A DNA stretch of 42,227 bases from Opitutia bacterium (lineage in GTDB: Bacteria; Verrucomicrobiota; Verrucomicrobiia; Opitutales; Opitutaceae), in the NCBI GenBank assembly GCA_003142955.1, contig PLOH01000070.1:85877-128103 (forward strand), given 5' to 3'. This document shows positions 23,770-31,524 of the stretch, piece by piece. Made by a program: the position numbers and the translations under genes. Under the pieces are notes generated by a model. It was given only the letters and a program-made list of their open reading frames with translations. It did no database searches and was not told the origin of the DNA. The stretch's first letter is position 1; the number at the start of each line of letters is the position of its first letter.

Positions 23770-26352
23770 CTAATCCACTACAAGATTAAGGATCCGACCC
23801 GGCACATAAATGATTTTTTTTACAGATTTCCCCTCGAGATAGGGTTTCAGGCGGGGATGCGCGCGGGCGAATTCGACGGCGTCTGACTGCGGCAGACCGA
23901 CGCGAACGAGTTGGTCGCCGCGGACCTTGCCATTGACCTGGAAGACCAGCTTCGCCTGTTCCAGCACAAGCCTGGCCGGATCGTAGACCGGCCACGGCGC
24001 CCGGGAAATCGATGGTGGTTCTCCGTGACGCGCCCACAGTTCCTCCGCCAGATGGGGTGCGAATGGCGCCAGCAGCTGCAAAAAGGCGAGCGCGGTCCCG
24101 CGGCTCACGGCCGGTGCCTTCTGCAACGCGTTTACGAAGATCATCATCTGAGAAATGGCGGTGTTGAAGCGCAGTGCCTCGATGTCGTCCCCCACTTTGC
24201 GGATCGTCTCGTGGCGCAGTCGCTCGATCTCGGGCGTGTCCGTCGCCGCTGCGGAGATCTTGGGATGGGGGCCTCCATCCTCACCGACATACTCGCGCCA
24301 CACCTTGTTGAGGAAACGGAACACCCCTTCGATGCCGCGGGGATTCCACGGCTTCATCGCCTCGAGCGGACCGAGGAACATCAGATAGAGGCGCAGGGCA
24401 TCGGTGCCATATTCGCCGATGACGGAATCGGGATTGGCCACGTTGCCCCGGCTCTTGGACATTTTCTCGCCGTCCTCGCCCAGGATGATCCCTTGGTGGA
24501 ACAGTTTGCGGAAGGGCTCGGGCTCGCGGACCACGCCGAGGTCGTGGAGGAACATATGCCAGAACCGCGCGTAAAGCAGGTGGAGCACGGCGTGTTCCGC
24601 CCCGCCGACGTAGAGGTCAGGCACGCCCCAATAGTCGAGGAGCTTCCGATCGCTGATGGCGGACGGATTCCGCGGGTCGAGGTAGCGCAGATAGTACCAG
24701 CATGATCCGGCCCATTGCGGCATGGTGTTCGATTCACGCTTGGCGCGGATCCAGAGTGGTCCCTCCGGGCGCGGGCCGGACGCAGGCGCGGCCTCGCCGG
24801 TCACCGGGTGATACCACACGTCAATCCAGTCGGGAATCGCCGCGAGCGGGCTCTCGCCGTTGCCGGTCGGCTGATAACTGGTCACCTCCGGCAGGCGGAG
24901 CGGCAGTGCGCCTTCGGGCAGGGCGAGGGCGCAGAAAGTCCGGCCGTCGCGGCGGAAAGTCACGGGCACCTTGGGCCGTGCCACCTCCGGGCAGGAGAGT
25001 GCCCGCTCATAGTCGGCCTCATCCACCCACACGATTGGAAATGGCTCGCCCCAGTACCGCTGGCGGGAGAACAACCAGTCGCGCAGCTTGAAGTTGACCT
25101 TGCGCTCGCCGAGCCGTTTCCCCTCGAGCCAGATGGTGATTTTCTCTTTCGCCGCCGCGACGCCGAGGCCGTCGAGCGAAATCTCGGGGTTCGCGCTGTT
25201 GATCGCCGGGCCGTCCTCGACAAAAGCTCCACCGTTGAAACCGGCGGGCGGCTGCACCGTCCGGATGATCGGGAGCGCGTAGGCCTTCGCGAAATCCCAG
25301 TCGCGCTGGTCCTGCCCGGGTACGGCCATGATGGCTCCGGTGCCGTAGCCCATCAGCACGTAGTCGGCGATCCAGATCGGAACGCGTTGGCCGTTGACGG
25401 GATTGATGGCGCAGCTGCCGCTGAACACGCCGGATTTTTCCTTGGCCAGATCGGTCCGCTCCAAGTCGCTCTTTCGGGAGGCGGTCTTGCGATAGGCTTC
25501 CACCGCCTCCTGCTGGACGGCGGTCGTCAGCGCCGGCACGAGCGGGTGTTCGGGCGCTACGACCATGTAGGTGCAGCCGAAGAGGGTGTCGGGCCGGGTG
25601 GTGAATATTCGCAGACTCCCGAGCGCGGGGTCTTCGAGCTGGAACAGCACTTCGGCCCCCTCGCTGCGGCCGATCCATGCCTCCTGCATTCGCTTCGTGG
25701 AGTCGGGCCAGTCGAGATCCTTCAATCCCGCGAGCAGGCGGTCGGCATAGGCCGTGATCCGCAGAACCCATTGACGGAGATTACGACGTTCGACGGGATG
25801 GTGTCCCACCTCCGACCGGCCGTCGACCACTTCCTCATTGGCCAAAACGGTCTTCAGTTCCGAACACCACCACACGGGGCGCTCGTCGACGTAGGCCAGG
25901 CCGTGCTGGAAGAGCTGCCGGAAGATCCACTGGGTCCACTTGAAATAGTCCGGATCCGTCGTATTGACCTCGCGGCTCCAGTCGTAGGAAAAGCCGAGCG
26001 CCTTGAGCTGGCGGCGGAAATTCTTGATGTTTGCCTCCGTGTTGAGGCGTGGGTGCGCGCCGGTCTTCACCGCGTGTTGCTCGGCGGGCAGGCCAAACGC
26101 ATCCCAGCCGATCGGGTGAAGCACATTGCACCCCCGGGCCCACCGGTAGCGGGCCACAATGTCCGTCGCCGTGTAGCCCTCGGGATGACCGATGTGCAGG
26201 CCGGTGCCGGACGGGTAGGGAAACATGTCGAGCACATAGTATTTCGGCCTCGACCTGTCGTCCGACGTTCGGAACGTTTGATTTGTCTCCCAGAAGGATT
26301 GCCAATGGGCCTCAATCTTCTGAAAGCTGTAGTCTTTACACTCTGTAGCCAT
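23770..26352 (-). CDS. leuS: Leucyl-tRNA synthetase
   Basis: 860 residues, full length for bacterial LeuRS. Class I signature: PYPSGTGLHIGH (45-56, with HIGH at 53-56) and KMSKS in GEKMSKSRGN (near 629-633). The central CP1 editing domain (TTRPDTLFGCTYMVVAPEHPL, YGTGAIMAVPGQDQRDWDFA) and WAGSCWYYLRY are also plain. It charges tRNA-Leu with leucine and hydrolyses mischarged products. The start is set by MATECKDYSFQKIEAHWQ. The divergent protease gene begins only 3 bases away. Confidence 0.98.
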   Translation of the reverse strand: MATECKDYSFQKIEAHWQSFWETNQTFRTSDDRSRPKYYVLDMFPYPSGTGLHIGHPEGYTATDIVARYRWARGCNVLHPIGWDAFGLPAEQHAVKTGAHPRLNTEANIKNFRRQLKALGFSYDWSREVNTTDPDYFKWTQWIFRQLFQHGLAYVDERPVWWCSELKTVLANEEVVDGRSEVGHHPVERRNLRQWVLRITAYADRLLAGLKDLDWPDSTKRMQEAWIGRSEGAEVLFQLEDPALGSLRIFTTRPDTLFGCTYMVVAPEHPLVPALTTAVQQEAVEAYRKTASRKSDLERTDLAKEKSGVFSGSCAINPVNGQRVPIWIADYVLMGYGTGAIMAVPGQDQRDWDFAKAYALPIIRTVQPPAGFNGGAFVEDGPAINSANPEISLDGLGVAAAKEKITIWLEGKRLGERKVNFKLRDWLFSRQRYWGEPFPIVWVDEADYERALSCPEVARPKVPVTFRRDGRTFCALALPEGALPLRLPEVTSYQPTGNGESPLAAIPDWIDVWYHPVTGEAAPASGPRPEGPLWIRAKRESNTMPQWAGSCWYYLRYLDPRNPSAISDRKLLDYWGVPDLYVGGAEHAVLHLLYARFWHMFLHDLGVVREPEPFRKLFHQGIILGEDGEKMSKSRGNVANPDSVIGEYGTDALRLYLMFLGPLEAMKPWNPRGIEGVFRFLNKVWREYVGEDGGPHPKISAAATDTPEIERLRHETIRKVGDDIEALRFNTAISQMMIFVNALQKAPAVSRGTALAFLQLLAPFAPHLAEELWARHGEPPSISRAPWPVYDPARLVLEQAKLVFQVNGKVRGDQLVRVGLPQSDAVEFARAHPRLKPYLEGKSVKKIIYVPGRILNLVVD

Positions 26353-26355
26353 CGC

Positions 26356-27723
26356 GTGAAACCCGCCACTCTGAATGAATCGCCCGTCCGGTCAATCACC
26401 GGAAGGCTTGCCGTTGTTTTACTGACCGCGCTGCTGGCGGCATCCGCCCACGGCGCCATGAGCAGCGGTTTCAACCAGTTGTTGGACGCCGTGGTGCGGA
26501 TCGACGTGCGGGAAGTCACTTTCGAGCCAGGCGCGCGCCGGTTGGTGGCCGGGGTGGGCTCGGGCGTGATCCTGTCGAACGACGGTCTCGTTCTGACCAA
26601 CGCCCACGTGGCCAGCCCCTACGCCGTGGAAATCTCGGTTACGCTGCCCAGCCTCGAGAGCGTGGGGGCGAAACTGGTCGGATGGGACCATTGGACGGAT
26701 CTGGCGCTCATCCGCCTCGACCTCGACGAGGTGCGCCGGCGCGGGCTCACGTTTCAACCGGCCACGTTTGGCGACTCCACGGCGCTCTTTCCCGGCGAGA
26801 CCGCCTACGCGGTCGGCACCCCCTACGGTCTCACGCGCACGGTGACCCGCGGCATCATCTCAAATGACCGCCGGTACTTTGAGGACAGCGAAGGGGTTCG
26901 CGGCTACGAGACAGGGACCTTCAATACATGGCTGCAGACGGATGCGGCGATCAATCCGGGCAATAGCGGCGGACCGCTGGTCACGGAGGACGGCGCCGTC
27001 GTGGGCATCAACTCGCGCGGTTTTGTCGGGGCCGACAACCTTGGCTTCGCGATTCCCTCCAATATCGCGCGGCGGGTGGTGGACGAACTTCTCGCCCACG
27101 GCAGCGTGACCCGCAGCTATGTTGGAATCGTCCCCCGGGCGCTGCAGAACCTGGAACGTTTTTATGCCCTCGCGCTCAACACCGGCATGCTCATCAACAG
27201 TGTCGATCCCGGTTCGCCCGCGGCTTCCGCGGGCCTGCGCAGCGGAGACATCCTCCTCGCCATCAACGGGCAGAAGGTGGACGGGCGGTTTCCCGAGCAG
27301 CTTCCTCCGATCCAGAATATGATCGCCAGCCTGCCGGTCGGTTCCACCGTTCACCTCAGCGTCAAACGCGGGGCGCAAGCGATGGAGGTCCCGGTGGTCA
27401 CGGAAAAGCTGGAGAGCCGCATGGGCGAGGAATGGGCCTTTGAGAAATGGGGGCTCAGCGTGCGCAAAGTCTCGCGGGCCTACGCGCGGGAGAATCAACT
27501 CGACGATGACAGCGGAGTCATTGTGATCGGCGTTCAGGCCGGGTTCCCGGCGGCGGTGGCGGGCCTCGTCGCCGGCGATATCATCACCAAGATCGACCAA
27601 CAACCGCTGACCGAACTGGAAGTGCTCAAACATATCTACCAATCGTTCGAGGCGAAGCCGGCTTCCCTGCTGCTGCTGACGACGCGCGATCGACGCGTCT
27701 CTCTGTATGTCCTAAAACCATGA
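26356..27723 (+). CDS. Trypsin-like serine protease with two PDZ domains (DegP/HtrA-like)
   Basis: 455 residues from the GTG at 26356. Signal peptide about 1-33 (LLTALLAASAHG). The trypsin-fold domain has an intact triad: H84 in LTNAHV, D115 in WTDLAL and S204 in NPGNSGGP. A PDZ domain is at about 255-350 (YVGIVPRALQ, SAGLRSGDILLAINGQKV) and a second, less typical one at about 370-450 (VAGLVAGDIITKIDQ). It should degrade or refold damaged envelope proteins in the periplasm. An upstream ATG at 26305 with GAAGGA would overlap the leuS coding sequence by 48 bases and is the alternative start. The stop overlaps the ATG at 27720, but the following gene probably starts later. Confidence 0.9.
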   Translation: MKPATLNESPVRSITGRLAVVLLTALLAASAHGAMSSGFNQLLDAVVRIDVREVTFEPGARRLVAGVGSGVILSNDGLVLTNAHVASPYAVEISVTLPSLESVGAKLVGWDHWTDLALIRLDLDEVRRRGLTFQPATFGDSTALFPGETAYAVGTPYGLTRTVTRGIISNDRRYFEDSEGVRGYETGTFNTWLQTDAAINPGNSGGPLVTEDGAVVGINSRGFVGADNLGFAIPSNIARRVVDELLAHGSVTRSYVGIVPRALQNLERFYALALNTGMLINSVDPGSPAASAGLRSGDILLAINGQKVDGRFPEQLPPIQNMIASLPVGSTVHLSVKRGAQAMEVPVVTEKLESRMGEEWAFEKWGLSVRKVSRAYARENQLDDDSGVIVIGVQAGFPAAVAGLVAGDIITKIDQQPLTELEVLKHIYQSFEAKPASLLLLTTRDRRVSLYVLKP

Positions 27724-27743
27724 ACCGCGAATGCTCTGCCAGT

Positions 27744-27803
27744 TGTAGGAGCCTGCTTGCAGGCGATGTCCGTTCTGTGATCGCCTGCAAGCAGGCTCCT
27801 ACA
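27744..27803. repeat. REP-like perfect 24-bp inverted repeat
   Basis: The left arm (27744-27767, beginning TGTAGGAGCCTGCTTGCAGG) and right arm (27780-27803, ending CAGGCTCCTACA) are perfect reverse complements across all 24 bases, with a 12-base spacer. Each arm contains its own palindrome GCCTGC-TT-GCAGGC. It lies between the protease and pseudoprotease genes. A diverged single arm is found at 39519-39543. Confidence 0.85.
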
Positions 27804-27860
27804 GTGCTCACCGGACGATTCGCCGGTTCGCGGGGAAGGTCTTGGCTCGGTCGCATCTGC

Positions 27861-29270
27861 ATGAGAAACGGAATCTGCGCCCCAGCGCCCGCCGCCTGGA
27901 TCGTTATGACCGGGCTCACCGTACTCTCCGCCGGACTGCGGGCCGCTGACCTTCCGGATCTCTTTGCCGAGCGCGTCAAATCCTGTGTGACGGTGGGGTT
28001 CCTGATTGAATCCGAATTGGATCGGCAGCCTGTCACCGTGCTTGGCACCTGCATCGATGCCAATGGCACGATCATTCTTCCGTCCTCCGCCATTGGCTCG
28101 CGGGTACCGGCGCGCCAGCTCAAGGATTTCAAGATCTACCGGCCCGATTCCGCCACCGCTTACGCGGCCGAGTATCTCGGGCAGGACGTCTTGACCGGCT
28201 GGCATTTTGTGCGCGCGGAGGCGAAGGCGCGGGCGGAACTGGTGCCGGTGACGGCCTGGGTCCGGCGCGGCGCGCCGGAGCCGCGCCTCGGCGACGAGGT
28301 CTGGGGGATCGGCCTGCGCGGCAAGGACGAGGATTTTCGCCCATATTTCTTGCTGAACCGCGTGAGCCTGATCGAGCCCATGCCCCAAGCCACGGCGATT
28401 GCCGCGGCGGAGGTCGGCGGGCCTGGTCTGCCGGTCTTCAACCGCGCGGGGGCGCTCGTCGGTCTCACGTTGAACTCGTTTGGGCAGAACTTCCTCATGT
28501 TCTCACGGCGGGACCGCGCCCTGCCCGTGGTGCTGGTCGACGCGGAGGAGAGCAGCGTTTTTCTCCTGGCGAAAGAGGTGCTGCCCTATCTTGGCCGGAT
28601 TCCACGCAATGTCTCTGGCCGCCCGTTTCCGTGGCTGGGCGCCTTTGGTCTTGAACCGGTGGACCCCGAGGTGGCGCGGTTTCTCCATCTGGAAAATCAG
28701 TCGGCGCTCGTTTTGAGCGAAGTGTTGGAGAACAGCCCGGCGGAGAAAGCCGGACTCAAGGGTCATGATATCATCGTGGCGCTCGACGGCCGGCCCTTGC
28801 CCCGTCTCCGGCCGGAACAAGTCGTGGCGACTTACGTGGAGCGCGAGATCGATCGCCGCCAGCCGGGGGATATCCTGCCGGTTACCGTGCTCCGGGACAA
28901 CCAGCGCCTGGATTTGCGGGTGAAGCTCGGAGACGAACCGAAGGTCATCCGCGAGGCCAGCCGGCGGTATTTCGAACGACTGGGGGTCACGGTGCGCGAG
29001 TTCCTTTACGGCGATGGCATGGTGCGCCGGGTCAAGATCGCCGACCAGGCCGGGGTCATTGTCGATTTTGTGAAACCCAACAGCCCGGCGGCGGTGGGTG
29101 AACTGGCGCCTGACGACTGGATCCGCGAGATCGACGGCCGGGCGATCAAGACCTACGGTGAGGCGGTGGACGCGCTGGCCGCGATTGAGTCCGACCAGAA
29201 TCGCACCGAATTCGTCGTGCTCACCAACCGTGGCAGCGACACGGCGGTGCGGCGGGTGAAGTTGAAGTGA
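27861..29270 (+). CDS. Catalytically degenerate trypsin-like/PDZ protein (pseudoprotease)
   Basis: 469 residues from the ATG at 27861, with a signal peptide (about 1-29). An earlier in-frame ATG at 27720 would translate through the REP-like palindrome and is rejected. The layout matches the upstream protease: a trypsin-like domain (about 38-240), PDZ at about 258-355 (NSPAEKAGLKGHDIIVALDG) and PDZ at about 370-465 (SPAAVGELAPDDWIREIDG). The triad is lost: the LTNAHV position reads IILPSSAI (71-78), and NSGGP is replaced by GGPGLPVF (186-193). It may bind substrates or regulate its active neighbour rather than cleave. The paralogue pair looks like an old tandem duplication. Confidence 0.85.
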   Translation: MRNGICAPAPAAWIVMTGLTVLSAGLRAADLPDLFAERVKSCVTVGFLIESELDRQPVTVLGTCIDANGTIILPSSAIGSRVPARQLKDFKIYRPDSATAYAAEYLGQDVLTGWHFVRAEAKARAELVPVTAWVRRGAPEPRLGDEVWGIGLRGKDEDFRPYFLLNRVSLIEPMPQATAIAAAEVGGPGLPVFNRAGALVGLTLNSFGQNFLMFSRRDRALPVVLVDAEESSVFLLAKEVLPYLGRIPRNVSGRPFPWLGAFGLEPVDPEVARFLHLENQSALVLSEVLENSPAEKAGLKGHDIIVALDGRPLPRLRPEQVVATYVEREIDRRQPGDILPVTVLRDNQRLDLRVKLGDEPKVIREASRRYFERLGVTVREFLYGDGMVRRVKIADQAGVIVDFVKPNSPAAVGELAPDDWIREIDGRAIKTYGEAVDALAAIESDQNRTEFVVLTNRGSDTAVRRVKLK

Positions 29271-29594
29271 TCCAGCAAGGGCCTCCAGCTCCAGTCGGGA
29301 GTGGTGCGAACCAACGGCCAATCGGCTGTAGGCGGTCCATTCAGCCTTGCACTTCACTGACCGCCGGCGTCGCGCCGCCTGATCCCTCCCGGCAGCGGGA
29401 AGCATTCAATAAACACCCGTTGTCGAACGGAATATCAAAATCCGCAACCTGACCCCATGCATCGCCCGCCACCGCGCGAGTCGGTGTGACCGAGTATCAA
29501 TCAACCCGGCATCGGCGGTTGAAAACTGGGTTTCCCCGCTTGCGCCCAACGCGCCAAAACGAGTAATGGAACGGTTCGGGCCCTTCTTTTTATA
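29271..29594. other. Intergenic region (324 bases) before the glycosidase gene
   Basis: No gene is supported. A small hairpin TCCCG-GCAG-CGGGA lies at 29387-29400 and could help end the upstream transcript, but no T-run follows. The right end is TCTTTTTATAATG, where the glycosidase ATG (29595) is embedded in a TATAAT; no ribosome binding site is visible. Confidence 0.45.
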
Positions 29595-31448
29595 ATGAAA
29601 ACCACGCTGTCCTTCATTCGGGCGATTCTGTTCCTTTTGGTGATGTGGGCGCTGCCGGTTCGGGCGGACCAACCGGCGCATGTCTGGGAGAAGCAGGAAC
29701 TGACCTTCACTGCGGTCTCGGCGTTCGCCAATCCGTACACTGATGTGGTGATGTGGGTTGACCTGACCGGGCCGGGATTTCAGAAGCGGATCTACGGATT
29801 TTGGGATGGGGACCGGACCTTCCGGGTGCGACTCGTGGCGACGACGCCGGGCACGTGGACCTGGCGGAGCGGATCCACGCCCGCAGACGAAGGGCTGGCC
29901 GGCAAGGGCGGTTCGTTTGCCGCGATCGAATGGACGGAGGCGGAAAAGCAGACCGCGCCGCTGCGCCGCGGGTTTCTCCGCGAAACTCCCAATCAGCACG
30001 CGTTGGGCTATGCGGACGGCACGCCGTTCTTTGCCATCGGCGACACCTGGTATGCGACGGCCACCAACCGGTTTAAATGGAACGATGACGAGCGGGAGCG
30101 GCCAATCGGTCCGGAGGCGGGTTTCAAGGATTATGTCCGCTATCGCCAGTCCCAGGGCTACAACTGGCTGAACATCATCGCGGCCTTTCCCAACTGGGCG
30201 CCCGACGGCGCTTCCTGGCATCTCGTCATGAACGATGCGGACCAAACGCCGGTCCGGTCGGCCTGGCTCGAGTTCGGCACCGGCAGCGCCAAGAACATGA
30301 GCAATGAGGGCGGCCGGCCGTTCTTTTTTCCCGGGCGGGTGCCCGGCTTCGAGAACATTGTCCCGGACATGGACCGCCTGAATCCGGCGTATTTTCAGTA
30401 TCTGGACCGCAAGATCGACTATTTGAACGCGCATGGATTCGTTCCCTTCATCGAGGCCTTTCGCCGCGACCTGAGCCCGTGTTGGAAGAAATACTATCCC
30501 TGGCCGGATTCGTGCGCGCGGTACATCCAGTACGTCTGGAGCCGCTACCAGGCGAACAACTGCGTCTTAAGTCCCGTCCACCTCGACATCATCCAGGAAT
30601 CAGTCGGCCCGGCTGATTTCGCCGCAGCCGTGAAACTGGTGATGGAGAAATTCGGTCCGCCACCGTTCATCACGTTGCTCTCCGCCAACGCCAATCCGTC
30701 CACGCTCGAGAACTGGGGGGACAATTCCTGGGTCACGCTGCACCAGACGGGAAATATGCGCGAGCACTGCAACTATTGGTATCTGACGGAGATCTTCCGC
30801 CTGCCCCGGCCGCGACCGGCTTTGAACGGCGAGCCCTATTACGCCGGCTATAAAGACGCACGGGCGCTGGGCCCCGAAGGTTACAAATACGGCGCCCCGG
30901 GAGGCACGGAGAAAGACGACCAGTGCGTGCGGTCGGCGATGTACGGCTGTTTTCTTTCCGGCGGCCTCGGCGGGCACGTTTATGGCGCCGAAGGCATCTG
31001 GGGAGCGGATATCGAACCCGAAGCCCCGACCAAGATGTGGGAGGCGTTTCAATGGCGCTCCGGAAGCCAGATGCAGTACCTACGAGATTTCGCCTTTTCG
31101 ATCGGCCGGCGCTACCAGGAACTGGTGCCCGACGCCGACTTGGTGATGCCGAACCAGACGCACGAACTCCGCTCCTTTACGGGCTGGGCCTATGGTGCGC
31201 GCACCCCTGACAAGCGGATCTTCCTGGCGTACTTTGAGAAAGGCTGTCCGCGAAGCCAGATTCGCGGCGCGCTGCTCGACAGCGCCTATCGCGCGGATTG
31301 GTTCGATCCACGATCGGGCACCTGGTTGAAGGCAGGCGAGGGCACCGTGCGCTCAAATGTAATCGGGATCATCGATCTGCCCGATTTTCCGGGTGACCTG
31401 GATTGGGGTTTGCGCCTGACCTGCCTCGCGCCTGTGCCTGGCGCCTGA
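29595..31448 (+). CDS. Secreted DUF5060/DUF4038 glycoside hydrolase (GH140-like)
   Basis: 617 residues. Signal peptide 1-24 (ending LPVRA). Residues about 28-110 form a DUF5060 beta-sandwich (HVWEKQELTFTA, FWDGDRTFRVRLVATTPGTW). A DUF4038 TIM barrel of the apiosidase-like type follows (FFAIGDTWYATATNRF near 145, FIEAFRRDLSPCWKKYYPW, SAMYGCFLSGGLGGHVYGAEGIWG). A C-terminal beta domain lies at about 530-615 (LAYFEKGCPRSQ, WFDPRSGTWLKAGEG). Relatives cleave apiose or other branched plant pectin side chains; the exact substrate is inferred only loosely. It converges with the opg operon, and two hairpins separate the stops. Confidence 0.88.
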   Translation: MKTTLSFIRAILFLLVMWALPVRADQPAHVWEKQELTFTAVSAFANPYTDVVMWVDLTGPGFQKRIYGFWDGDRTFRVRLVATTPGTWTWRSGSTPADEGLAGKGGSFAAIEWTEAEKQTAPLRRGFLRETPNQHALGYADGTPFFAIGDTWYATATNRFKWNDDERERPIGPEAGFKDYVRYRQSQGYNWLNIIAAFPNWAPDGASWHLVMNDADQTPVRSAWLEFGTGSAKNMSNEGGRPFFFPGRVPGFENIVPDMDRLNPAYFQYLDRKIDYLNAHGFVPFIEAFRRDLSPCWKKYYPWPDSCARYIQYVWSRYQANNCVLSPVHLDIIQESVGPADFAAAVKLVMEKFGPPPFITLLSANANPSTLENWGDNSWVTLHQTGNMREHCNYWYLTEIFRLPRPRPALNGEPYYAGYKDARALGPEGYKYGAPGGTEKDDQCVRSAMYGCFLSGGLGGHVYGAEGIWGADIEPEAPTKMWEAFQWRSGSQMQYLRDFAFSIGRRYQELVPDADLVMPNQTHELRSFTGWAYGARTPDKRIFLAYFEKGCPRSQIRGALLDSAYRADWFDPRSGTWLKAGEGTVRSNVIGIIDLPDFPGDLDWGLRLTCLAPVPGA

Positions 31449-31466
31449 GGCTGGGGCTCGGGCGAG

Positions 31467-31486
31467 AAAATGGCGCGAGCCATTTT
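31467..31486. terminator. Terminator hairpin with GCGA tetraloop between convergent genes
   Basis: AAAATGGC (31467-31474) pairs perfectly with GCCATTTT (31479-31486) around GCGA, a GNRA-type loop. It works for both directions, with the A/T ends serving as short T-tracts. It lies 19 bases after the glycosidase stop. Confidence 0.65.
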
Positions 31487-31491
31487 CCAGA

Positions 31492-31524
31492 GAATCCCGG
31501 TGGATCGCAGATCCGCCGGGATTC
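31492..31524. terminator. Second hairpin between convergent genes
   Basis: GAATCCCGG (31492-31500) pairs with CCGGGATTC (31516-31524), with an inner GGATC/GATCC pair. It touches the opgH stop. No T-run follows, so it may strengthen the neighbouring terminator or protect the 3' end. Confidence 0.5.

Noticed and set aside
24715-26355. Long plus-strand frame upstream of the protease, 1002 codons in total
   Set aside because: It is antisense to leuS, whose HIGH and KMSKS motifs are unambiguous; only the part from about 26356 has family features.
27720-27860. Extended N terminus of the pseudoprotease starting at 27720
   Set aside because: It would translate through the perfect REP-like palindrome and place a signal peptide some 50 residues inside the protein; the ATG at 27861 gives a normal signal peptide.
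29591-29596. TATAAT sequence before the glycosidase gene
   Set aside because: It overlaps the start codon itself, so a -10 box there would start transcription inside the signal peptide; no matching -35 was seen.
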